A stretch of 64,000 nucleotides of DNA, from contig NC_083587.1 of the NCBI RefSeq assembly GCF_027579695.1, positions 57,328,238 through 57,392,237 on the forward strand, given 5' to 3'. The position numbers and the translations under genes were made by a program. Every line of letters starts with the position of its first letter. The stretch's first letter is position 1. This DNA is from Neoarius graeffei. Its lineage: Eukaryota; Chordata; Actinopteri; Siluriformes; Ariidae. Below the pieces are notes generated by a model that worked only from the letters and a program-made list of their open reading frames with translations, did no database searches and had not been told where the DNA came from. Positions 56,064 through 64,000 of this stretch are shown here, piece by piece.

Positions 56064-59000
56064 CGGGGCCTACCCTCTCTCCCGGACTCCCTGGCCAAGG
56101 AATCTACATCCCGGTCTCCATCTCCTGGGGTGAGTCTGTCCACTCTTGTCAAGCTTTGATAGACTCAGGGGCGGCTGGGAACTTTATGGATATTCACTTC
56201 GCCCAAAGCATCAATATACCTACTGCACCTCTTGAAGTCCCTCTGTCTGTGTCTGCCCTCGATGGCCAAGCGTTAGGTGATGGAAGAGTCACCCAAGTTA
56301 CTTCTCCAGTCTTCCTCCAGTCTCAAGGTCACAAGGAAGAAATATCCCTGCACCTGATTCCTTCACCTGAGTTCCCAGTTATTCTAGGCCTTCCTTGGCT
56401 TACTCGCCACAACCCTCGCATAGACTGGGTAACAAGCCAGGTTGTGGAATGGGGCCCTGCATGCCATGCCTCTTGTCTGCTCTCTAGCTCTCCTGTGTCT
56501 CCTGCCGAGCCCCCTGATCTCACCGAGTTATCTCAAGTTCCCACAGAGTACTGGGATCTCAAGGAGGTATTCAGCAAGAGCAGGGCCGCCGTTCTTCCTC
56601 CGCACCGGGCCTACGACTGTGCCATTGACTTGCTCCCTGGGACTACCCCTCCTCGTGGCAGACTGTTTTCACTCTCTCAGCCAGAACGCAAGGCCATGGA
56701 GGAATACCTCAAAGATGCCCTGGTCTCTGGGTTTATTCGACCCTCCACTTCACCTGCTGGAGCCGGCTTCTTCTTTGTCGGCAAGAAGGATGGGGGGCTC
56801 CGACCATGTATTGATTACAGGGGCCTGAATAAGATCACTGTGCGCAACCGATATCCCCTTCCGCTGATGTCCACAGCTTTCGACCTGCTCCAAGGCGCCA
56901 CCGTCTTCACCAAGTTGGACCTACGGAACGCATACCACCTCATCCGTATCCGACAGGGAGACGAGTGGAAGACTGCCTTTAACACCCCGTCTGGGCACTA
57001 CGAATACCAGGTGATGCCCTTCGGACTCACCAACGCACCAGCTGTTTTTCAGGCCCTAATCAACGACGTCTTAAGGGACATGATTAACCTATACGTTTTT
57101 GTCTACCTCGACGACATCCTTATCTTTTCCAAGACCGTGCAGGAGCACCGCCACCATGTCCGCCAGGTTCTCCAGAGGCTGCTACAGAACAATCTGTTCG
57201 CCAAGGCCCAGAAATGCGAATTTCATGTTCCCGAGGTCTCCTTTCTGGGATTTATTGTACGGACAGGCCAACTCCAAATGGACCCTGCCAAGACCCTGGC
57301 CGTCCGGGATTGGCCTACTCCCAAGTCCGTTAAGGAGGTTCAGCGGTTCTTAGGATTCGCTAACTTCTACCGCAAGTTCATCAGGAACTTCAGTTCTGTG
57401 GCAGCACCCATGTCAGACCTCACCAAAGGGACAGGTGGATCTTATGGCTGGTCTCCTCAGGCAGAAAAGGCGTTCAAAGACCTCAAGGACCGCTTCTGCA
57501 CGGCACCCATTCTGGTTCTCCCGGACACCTCCCAACCATTCATCGTGGAGGTGGACGCCTCGGACAGTGGTGTCGGCGCGGTGCTCTCTCAACGTTCGGA
57601 AGGAAAGCTGCACCCCTGCGCTTACTTCTCCCACCGCCTGAGTCCTGCTGAGTCCCGGTACGATGTGGGGGATCGAGAACTGCTAGCGGTCAAACTGGCC
57701 CTTGAGGAGTGGAGGCACTGGCTGGAGGGAGCACAACATCCATTCCTGGTTTGGACTGACCACAAGAACCTGGAGTACCTCCAGCAAGCCAAGAGACTGA
57801 ACCCTCGACAGGCTAGGTGGGCCCTGTTTTTCAGTCGGTTTGACTTCACCCTCTCATACCGCCCCGGCTCCAAGAACACCAAACCTGACGCACTGTCCAG
57901 ACTGTTCTCTGCCACTAACAGGGAGAATGAAGTCGAGCCTATTATCCCTGTGTCCCGGATTGTGGCCCCTGTCCGCTGGGGTATTGAGGAGGCTGTCCGA
58001 CGAGCCCAACGCCAGGACCCCGGTCCTGGGACGGGGCCACCAGGCCTCTTGTACGTCCCACATCAAGCCCGGGCCAAGGTTCTCCAGTGGGGTCACTCTT
58101 CCCCTCTCACCGCCCACCCGGGAGCTCGGAGGACCCTGGACTTCCTGAAAAGACGCTTCTGGTGGCCTAACATGGAGAAGGAAGTAAGGTCATTTGTCCT
58201 GTCCTGTGAGGTTTGCACCAGAACCAAGAACCCACGACAGCGTCCCCAGGGTCTCCTGCATCCTCTGACCATTCCCCGGCGTCCCTGGTCCCACGTGGCA
58301 GTCGACTTTATCACGGGTCTCCCTGAGTTACAAGGTAACACGGTCATTTTGGTCTTAGTTGACAGATTCTCCAAGGCCTGCCGCTTCATACCACTGTGCA
58401 AACTCCCCTCTGCTCTTGAAACTGCGAAACTTTTGTTTAATCATGTCTTCCGAGTCTTTGGTCTTCCACAGGACATCGTCTCAGACCGAGGGCCCCAGTT
58501 CTCCTCCCGAGTGTGGCACGGGTTCTGCAAGGTCATCGGAGCCACTGCCAGCCTCTCCTCTGGGTTTCACCCACAGTCCAATGGTCAGACGGAGAGGCTC
58601 AACCAGGACCTGGAAACCACCCTGCGAGGCCTGGCTATGGATAACCCGACATCGTGGAGCACCTGGCTGCCATGGGCGGAGTACGCCCACAACACCCTGC
58701 AGTCATCGGCCACCAAGCTGTCGCCATTCCAGTGCCAATTCGGGTTCCAGCCACCTCTGTTCCCGGACCAGGAGGAGGATGCGGGGGTGCCCTCGGTCAA
58801 CCAATATGTGAGACGGTGTCGCAAGACCTGGAGCAAGGTCAGGAAGACCCTCATACAGACCTCCAGAACCAACCAGACTCAGGCCAACCGCCATAGAAGA
58901 CCTGCACACGCTTTCCGCCCTGGGCAGCGTGTTTGGCTGTCCACTAAGGACCTTCCACTGCGGGTGGAGAACCGCAAGCTTGCTCCTCGCTACATTGGCC

Positions 59001-59362
59001 CCTTCAAGGTGGTGCGCAGGGTGAACCCTGTCTCCTACCGGCTCCAGTTGCCCCGGACTCTGAGGATCAACCCCACTTTCCATGTTTCCCTGTTACGGCC
59101 TGTACTGACGTCTACGTATGCCCCTGCCCCTAGGAACCCCCCACCCCCCCGCATCTTCCAGGGGCAGACTGTGTTCACTGTGAATCGCCTGCTTGACTCC
59201 CGCCGGGTCTGCGGCGGGTTGCAATATCTGGTGGACTGGGAGGGCTATGGTCCTGAGGAGCGCTGCTGGGTTCCTGCTCGGGATGTCCTTGATAAAGAAC
59301 TATGTCGGGACTTCCATTCGGCCCATCCGGATCGCCCTGGGAACGTCAGGAGACGCTCCTAG
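55967..59362 (+). CDS. pol: sushi-type Pol: protease, RT, RNase H, integrase, chromodomain
   Basis: Open for 1131 codons; translation most likely enters from gag by the shift at 56024-56030, so about the first 21 codons are not used. Aspartic protease: [11 protein letters not shown] (about residue 66). [21 protein letters not shown] and VYLDDILIF (about 380). RNase [10 protein letters not shown] (about 528) and [11 protein letters not shown]. Integrase: H-H in [12 protein letters not shown] with CEVC, then Asp about 779 (AVDFITG), Asp about 838 (VSDRGPQF) and Glu about 874 (GQTERLNQ), D35E spacing. Chromodomain: [20 protein letters not shown], about 1070-1120. All key residues are present. 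Confidence 0.94.
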   Translation: MLHLLWQAWSLPSIMSRTLGKRTAPSSRGRVVTGPTLSPGLPGQGIYIPVSISWGESVHSCQALIDSGAAGNFMDIHFAQSINIPTAPLEVPLSVSALDGQALGDGRVTQVTSPVFLQSQGHKEEISLHLIPSPEFPVILGLPWLTRHNPRIDWVTSQVVEWGPACHASCLLSSSPVSPAEPPDLTELSQVPTEYWDLKEVFSKSRAAVLPPHRAYDCAIDLLPGTTPPRGRLFSLSQPERKAMEEYLKDALVSGFIRPSTSPAGAGFFFVGKKDGGLRPCIDYRGLNKITVRNRYPLPLMSTAFDLLQGATVFTKLDLRNAYHLIRIRQGDEWKTAFNTPSGHYEYQVMPFGLTNAPAVFQALINDVLRDMINLYVFVYLDDILIFSKTVQEHRHHVRQVLQRLLQNNLFAKAQKCEFHVPEVSFLGFIVRTGQLQMDPAKTLAVRDWPTPKSVKEVQRFLGFANFYRKFIRNFSSVAAPMSDLTKGTGGSYGWSPQAEKAFKDLKDRFCTAPILVLPDTSQPFIVEVDASDSGVGAVLSQRSEGKLHPCAYFSHRLSPAESRYDVGDRELLAVKLALEEWRHWLEGAQHPFLVWTDHKNLEYLQQAKRLNPRQARWALFFSRFDFTLSYRPGSKNTKPDALSRLFSATNRENEVEPIIPVSRIVAPVRWGIEEAVRRAQRQDPGPGTGPPGLLYVPHQARAKVLQWGHSSPLTAHPGARRTLDFLKRRFWWPNMEKEVRSFVLSCEVCTRTKNPRQRPQGLLHPLTIPRRPWSHVAVDFITGLPELQGNTVILVLVDRFSKACRFIPLCKLPSALETAKLLFNHVFRVFGLPQDIVSDRGPQFSSRVWHGFCKVIGATASLSSGFHPQSNGQTERLNQDLETTLRGLAMDNPTSWSTWLPWAEYAHNTLQSSATKLSPFQCQFGFQPPLFPDQEEDAGVPSVNQYVRRCRKTWSKVRKTLIQTSRTNQTQANRHRRPAHAFRPGQRVWLSTKDLPLRVENRKLAPRYIGPFKVVRRVNPVSYRLQLPRTLRINPTFHVSLLRPVLTSTYAPAPRNPPPPRIFQGQTVFTVNRLLDSRRVCGGLQYLVDWEGYGPEERCWVPARDVLDKELCRDFHSAHPDRPGNVRRRS
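56024..56068 (+). promoter_or_regulatory. -1 frameshift signal between gag and pol
   Basis: GGGAAAA (56024-56030) is read as TTG GGA AAA in the gag frame, the X XXY YYZ pattern of a slippery site. Six bases later CCCCGTC (56037-56043) can pair with GACGGGG (56062-56068), a 7 bp GC-rich stem that includes the gag stop. GAGGGT in the loop (56053-56058) can also pair with ACCCTC (56072-56077), which would make a pseudoknot. PEG10, from the same group, uses a similar signal. Confidence 0.8.
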
Positions 59363-59374
59363 AGGGGGGGGTCC
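59361..59374 (+). other. polypurine tract of the sushi-type element
   Basis: AGAGGGGGGGGTCC overlaps the pol stop and ends at the TGTTAGG of the 3' LTR. Confidence 0.8.
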
Positions 59375-59854
59375 TGTTAGGACTAGGACTGTTTTGGCCT
59401 CTAGAGGCCGCTGTTATTTCCTTTTCATGTCGTGTTTATTTTGGCCTCTAGAGGCCGCCACTGTTCCTGTGTTTTGTGTTTGTGTTAATTGCCTAATTAT
59501 CTTCACCTGTGTCCTTAATTAGTTTGTCTATTTATACCCCTGAGTTCAGTCCTCTTGTCACGGAGTCTTTGTGCTGTTATGTTTATCTCCAGTTTCCTTT
59601 GTACTGTGTTTTTTGATCTTCTTAGCTTTTGAATTTTTGCACTTTGCTTTTCTTTTGGATTATACTCTTTGGGTTTTTTTTTTGTCTTTTGTTTTGCCCT
59701 GTATATAGTGTATATAGTTTAAATAAACCTTTTGATTCTTTTTCTACTTCCGCCTCACGCCTCTGCATTTGAGTCATCCCCCTGGTGGCCTAGTGGGGGT
59801 TTGCTGGATTATCACACCAACGAACCAGGTTCGAATCCCAGCAAAACCCTAACA
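59375..59854 (+). repeat. 3' LTR of the sushi-type element
   Basis: 480 bp; I see no difference from the 5' LTR at 54551-55030. It is followed by the flank CAAACC and by the Tc1 sequence. Confidence 0.93.
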
Positions 59855-60190
59855 CAAACCATTGTTGTTCAGTGTTCTCCTGATGGTGGACTCATGAACA
59901 TTAACATTAGCCAATGTGAGAGAGGCCTTCAGTTGCTTAGAAGTTACCCTGGGGTCCTTTGTGACCTTGCCGACTATTATACGCCTTGCTCTTGGAGTGA
60001 TCTTTGTTGGTCGACCACTCCTGGGGAGGATAACAATGGTCTTGAATTTCCTCCATTTGTACACAATCTGCCTGACTGTGGATTGGTGGAGTCCAAACTC
60101 TTTAGAGATGGTTTTGTAACCTTTTCCAGCCTGATGAGCATCAACAACGCTTTTTCTGAGGTCCTCAGAAATCTCCTTTGTTCGTGCCAT
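59855..60190 (-). pseudogene. Tc1 transposase, N-terminal part
   Basis: It starts at ATG 60188-60190 (MARTKEISEDLRK) with a helix-turn-helix (KTISKEFGLHQSTVRQIVYK) and the linker RSGRPTKITPRARR. It is open to the retrotransposon insertion. The start is the usual one for fish Tc1 transposases. Confidence 0.85.
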
Positions 60191-60596
60191 GATACACTTC
60201 CACAAACATGTGTTGTGAAGATCAGACTTTGATAGATCCCTGTTCTTTAAATAAAACAGGGTGCCCACTCACACCTGATTGTCATCCCATTGATTGAAAA
60301 CACCTGACTCGAATTTCACCTTCAAATGAACTGCTAATCCTAGAGGTTCACATACTTTTGCCGCTCACAGATATGTAATATTGGATCATTTTCCTCAATA
60401 AATAAATGACCAAGTATAATATTTTTGTCTCATCTGTTTAACTGGGTTCTCTTTATCTACTTTTAGGACTTGTGTGAAAATCTGATGATGTTTTAGGTCA
60501 TATTTATGCAGATATATAAATATAAATATAGAATATAGATATAGATATAAATATAGAAAATTCTAAAGGGTTCACAAACTTTCAAGCACCACTGTA

Positions 60597-61060
60597 GCTT
60601 GCAACATTTATTGCGCAAGGTGGCCCACTTTAGATTGTTTCTTCTGGACTAGACAGGGCTGGAGTGAGCTACGCCATCATTGATGGTCTCGTTTTCCCTA
60701 TAACAGTACACACCTAGATGTTTTATCCCTTACTTAAATATCTAGATTGGAATCATGGCTTATTATAATAACATGGTAAGACGACGGTACCAAAGCTGTC
60801 CATGGTGGTAGATTCATGGTTCTGGTTCTTCAATAGTGTCCATAACTGCCCAGTTATTTGCTTGAGTATATTTATGAACAGGATTCTGCTTCATTTGTAA
60901 ATCACTTTGGATGAAAGCATCACTTATCATCTAAAGCATTTTTTGATTACTTAATTTGTAGGACTTTAAAATGCAACATCAAGATCTCCTATAATTCTAA
61001 GCTAACTTTCAAGCTACTTATATTATTATGTGTTGAAAATATTTCTAGTACAGCAAACAC
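60597..61060. other. intron sequence without recognised features
   Basis: AT-rich, no repeat family or gene recognised. Confidence 0.5.
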
Positions 61061-61079
61061 TGGCGTAAATGTCATTAGT

Positions 61080-61440
61080 ATAAATACGGCGGTGATTATA
61101 GAAAGTCATGCATGATTTACATGCTGATTGGTCAAGAAATTCAGACTATTTCTTGATAATCACCTCGAGCGACTCGGCAAAATGGTGGCCAATTGTTTCG
61201 TCACCGTAAGTGAGAAAGAATTACGAATAATGAAAGAAAATGCTGTTCCTAAAAGCACTAAAGATGCTATGAAGTTTGGTCTAAAACTATTCAAAGGGAA
61301 GGTGGAATTGTGATTTATTTTATCGATTTCAAAATAAAGTATTTTATGTGACTCGGCATAGATAAGTGACGCAAGTCTGTGCCACGCCGTTATTACATTT
61401 GCATGTCGCTTTTGAAGTTTGAAATAAATTATTTTTTAAA
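61080..61440 (+). repeat. repeat with Crypton-like N-terminal frame
   Basis: From ATG 61182 the frame reads MVANCFVTVSEKELRIMKEN, then VPKSTKDAMKFGLKLFKG. The pattern resembles the N-terminal segment of Crypton-type (KCTD1/ZMYM-like, DUF3504) proteins, in which a Thr-Lys-containing helix precedes the recombinase domain. A TGA follows 10 residues later. It could be the first exon of a decayed element. Similarity is by eye only. Confidence 0.35.
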
Positions 61441-61499
61441 ATATGATGTTTTAATTTATTTTAAATAATAGTCACCACTGTACTTATACTAAAACAATT

Positions 61500-62070
61500 A
61501 TCCGCCTCAGTCTCAGTGAGTATCGGTGATTACTTTATCCACATTCACTGGATATGAGCAATTGTGCGCTCTGATTGGCTACTCTACTACTAGGATATCA
61601 GCTCATATACTGTGAGTAGAGAAAAACAAAATGGCGGCGCGTGTTGCTGAACCAACCGAGGATGAAATAAAAACTCTACTCGAAAACAAACCCCCTAAAA
61701 AACAAAAAAAAACAAAAAGCAAAGCAACAAAATATGTCATAAAAGTATTTGATGGTAAGAACATATCTTTTTTTTTTTCAAGAATTATTATTATTATAGC
61801 ATCTTTCACAAATTGCTCCTGTCATTTCACTGGTTTGTTTGCATTCTAAGCGGAAATGATTTTGTGATATTTTGTATAAAGTTTTTATTTACTGAATTTG
61901 CAAAAAGTAAAAACAAAAATGCTCTGTTTCTCAAAATCCAGTGAATGTGAATAGAATAAAACAGTTATTCCACTCAATCTCGTCGTACATGGCTTATAGC
62001 CAACTCAGTGCTACGCGCCTCATTGGCTATCAGCTCATGTACGACTCGATTTCATGGAATAACTGTTAAT
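61500..62070 (+). repeat. second repeat with a similar first exon and terminal hairpin
   Basis: ATGGCGGCGCG at 61631 starts MAARVAEPTEDEIKTLLENK, then KATKYVIKVFDG. A donor GATGGTAAGA follows directly (GT at about 61755). The right end holds an inverted repeat: ACAGTTATTCCACTC (about 61961) and its counterpart GGAATAACTGT (about 62057-62067). The layout suggests the 5' exon of a transposon or a captured exon, with the rest deleted. Confidence 0.4.
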
Positions 62071-62416
62071 TAATAACCTCAACTTTGTCTCAATTATTAT
62101 TTAGTGATTTTCACCTCACCTTCGGCGAACAATTGCTAAATGTCTGCCCAGTGTACGGTATATGTTTTTCATTTACACTGAATTACCAGTTTATTAGGAA
62201 CTACATAGGTGCACTTAATAGTCTGGTATAATATCAATGAAATGTTTGCTCGAATATTACAGCTTTTTAAAATTTACTATTAAAAATAAAATATTTACTA
62301 GTAATTTTGAAACTTTTCAAATTTCATATATCTGTTCTAAAATACTATATGGAGCACCAGGCTAATTTGAGCTTATCTTTCTTTTTGTTTTTTTTCTCTC
62401 ATGCTATTGATGTCAG

Positions 62417-62566
62417 CGTACTGGAATGCCACAAGAGCCTTCATGATCCTGTCATCGATGTCATGCTTTGCAGGGATCATCGCCGGCATTCTTTCCTTCA
62501 CCCACTTCTCTGGATTTGAGAGATTCAGTCGTTCCTTTGCTGCAGGGATCATGTTTTTCGTTTCAA
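62417..62566 (+). CDS. lim2: lim2 second coding exon
   Basis: After the acceptor CAG at 62414-62416 the frame continues the split Ala codon and reads YWNATRAFMILSSMSCFAGI, then AGILSFTHFSGFERFSRSFA and AGIMFFVS. This is the second transmembrane helix and the intracellular loop of LIM2, followed by the start of helix three. 150 bp, ending before the donor GTTAGT at 62567, phase 1. Later exons (rest of helix three, helix four and the cytoplasmic tail) are not in the window. No damage is visible in either exon. Confidence 0.9.
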
Positions 62567-63550
62567 GTTAGTTCCAAAACTGCTTTTAAAGCATTCTTTA
62601 ACCAAAAATGTTGAGATTGCAAATAAACACTTCAAAAAAAAAAAGATTTCATCTTGCACCCTAAAGGCTGTATTCAGAGCCGAGTTTATAACATGCACAT
62701 CAGTATTCATATTTTATCGACACCTCATGATCGGACCCATTTGTTATTTCCGAGCATCTCGTTCCAGATTTGGTCCACCTTTGCTGTCATAATAGCTGCC
62801 ATCTTTTCATGAAGTCTTCTAGATTTTGATGTGTAGCTACGTGGGTTTGTGATCTTTCAGCCACAAGAGCATTAGTGAAGTCAGGTACTGATGTCAGGTG
62901 AGGAGGCCTGGGGTGCAGTCAGCATTCCAGTTCATCCCAAAGGTGTTCACTGGGGTTGAGTTCACTTAGGGCTCTGTGCATGACACTCGAGTTCTTTCAC
63001 TCCAACCTGAACACACCATGACTTCATGGAGCTCACTTGGTGCAGAGGAGCATTGTGTGAAGAGCACGCAGTTAGTTTGAATATGGAGGCCGGAAAATCA
63101 ACCTGTATAACCCGACTCAGAATACGAGTTTCTTTGCACTTTTCTTGATGTAACTTTTGAATTTAAGTTTCCAACTCTGAATACAGCTTAAAGGGTTTAA
63201 GGGGGTTAATTTAGAGAGTTTCTGTTTTAGAAATAGATCCAAGTCAACCAGGGACAGATCCAGACCGATGCAACTGATGCAGGTGCATCAGTCAGAAATA
63301 TATGTGCACCATTTGGCATCGATCACAGGGCATTTGTTTACTTTACCGCTAGCCAGCTACATGGGCGATAGTCACACACAGTCAACAGACCAGTGGTTCA
63401 GGATCCGACCACCTGTGGTAAGCGGTGGTGCTTACCGGACCTAATTACCTGTATTCTCATGATGCTTTGTATACTGTGACCTGAAACAAAGACTCTAGGT
63501 CAAACCAGTTAAACACTCTAGAAAGAGGTTGAAATTTGAAATTCACTGCA
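62567..63550 (+). other. next lim2 intron, start, with fossil repeats
   Basis: 62680-63120 contains phrases of an old fish DNA-transposon repeat (GGTGTTCACTGGGGTTGAG, CACTCGAGTTCTTTCACTCC). I cannot assign it to a superfamily. The rest shows nothing. Confidence 0.4.
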
Positions 63551-64000
63551 AATAATGGGCCAAGCCGCCATCATAGTGGGTCATGCCTGGGCTGTTTCGA
63601 AAGGTCTTGCAGAGAAGAAGGTGCCTATAAAGTCTGGCGGGGCTAGGCTTTTCGGTGGCTGAATTATGAATTTTTAAATCCCTGTGTGCGCACACAGCTG
63701 GTGCCAGGGCTCATATTAAAGTTTTCAGTGAGCCATGCTCATGTGGGGAGTTCAGGGGTGAATAATAGGCCAAGCTGTAGTTGTAGTGGGCTGTGCCTGG
63801 GCTGTTTCGAAAGGTCTCGTGGAGAGGGATGTGCCTGTCAAGTCTGGCGAGGCTAGGCTTTCCGGTAGCTGAGTTATGAATTTTTAAATCCTGCCATGTG
63901 TGGGTGGCTGGAACCAGGGCTCTATTAAAGTTTTCGGTGAGCCGCACTCATGTGGGCGGTTCAGGGTTGAATAATGGACCAAGCTGCAGTCGTAGCAGGC
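63551..64000. repeat. satellite-like tandem repeat of about 210 bp, runs off the window
   Basis: AATAATGGGCCAAGC-like starts recur at 63551, 63761 and 63970. Shared blocks are CCTGGGCTGTTTCGAAAGGT, GGCTAGGCTTT and GAATTTTTAAATCC. An open frame on the minus strand (63711-63947) arises from the repeat and is not a gene. Confidence 0.85.

Larger units (their letters stand above)
54551..59854 (+). mobile_element. Tf1/sushi-type chromovirus, apparently intact
   Basis: 5.3 kb with two 480 bp LTRs in which I see no difference, open gag and pol, a self-priming site and a polypurine tract. It lies in the Tc1 element, flanked by CAAACC (54545-54550 and 59855-59860), a duplication of five or six bases. 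The chromodomain, self-priming and gag-pol shift all fit the Tf1/sushi group known in fish. Confidence 0.92.
53639..60594 (-). mobile_element. Tc1-type transposon, nearly complete, split by a sushi-type element
   Basis: Both ends are present: CAGTGGTGCTTGAAAGTTTG at the left and its inverted form at the right, with TA at 53637-53638 and 60595-60596. Without the inserted retrotransposon it is about 1.65 kb, the usual Tc1 size. A short TATAAATA expansion sits near 60510-60550. Confidence 0.9.
52922..62416 (+). other. lim2: lim2 first coding-region intron, 9.5 kb
   Basis: It lies between the GTAAGT donor at 52922 and the acceptor ...TTGATGTCAG at 62416. It contains the 157 bp repeats, the Tc1 element with its inserted sushi-type element, and the Crypton-like fragments. 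At least 7 kb of it is transposon-derived. Confidence 0.85.

Overview
This is vertebrate, most likely teleost, nuclear DNA that is dominated by transposable elements. The one recognisable host gene is a lens membrane protein gene of the lim2 family, on the + strand. Two coding exons lie at 52747-52921 and 62417-62566, separated by a 9.5 kb intron; the rest of the gene lies beyond the right edge. The fish assignment rests on Mermaid/DANA-type tRNA SINEs with a gatgagatgag tail, abundant fish-type Tc1 transposons, a Gmr1-type retrotransposon and a Tf1/sushi-type retrotransposon. I cannot fix the species.

Layout. 1-3802: 3' part of a Ty3/Gypsy element (+) and its probable 3' LTR. 3967-9658: a Gmr1-type Gypsy element (-) in which integrase precedes reverse transcriptase, primed by tRNA-Phe and damaged by a 763 bp internal tandem duplication. 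9051-33472: one large tandem duplication, copy 1 at 9051-19990 and copy 2 at 19991-33472. Each copy holds the 5' end of the minus-strand Gmr1 element, host-like spacer, a Tc1-like remnant, a second Tc1 element split by a + strand Gmr1 element (11295-16248 and 23958-28891), and a Jockey-superfamily LINE carrying a hAT MITE and a Harbinger-like MITE. Copy 2 alone also carries a 1.75 kb DNA transposon with a THAP-gene fragment, a hAT transposase fragment and a nearly perfect 263 bp palindrome.

33473-41107: the rest of the copy 2 LINE (+), a 2 kb spacer with SINEs, and a second LINE of the same family in inverted orientation. 41388-47861: a non-autonomous LTR retroelement with LTRs of about 1.6 kb, a broken gag and almost no pol, inserted in an unclassified repeat. 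48177-49514: a Tc1/mariner MITE with two SINEs inside it. 49515-64000: lim2 territory. The lim2 intron holds short tandem repeats and a Tc1 element (53639-60594), into which an apparently intact Tf1/sushi-type chromovirus (54551-59854) has inserted.

The sushi-type element is the most complete and probably the youngest unit. Its two 480 bp LTRs look identical by eye and gag and pol are open. An 11-nt self-priming match, a GGGAAAA slippery site followed by a stem, and a tRNA-Glu-like sequence with perfect A and B boxes at the LTR end can all be read directly. Most other elements carry stop codons, frameshifts or nested insertions. I found no CRISPR array, rRNA or functional tRNA gene. All identities are recognised by eye; no database search was run.
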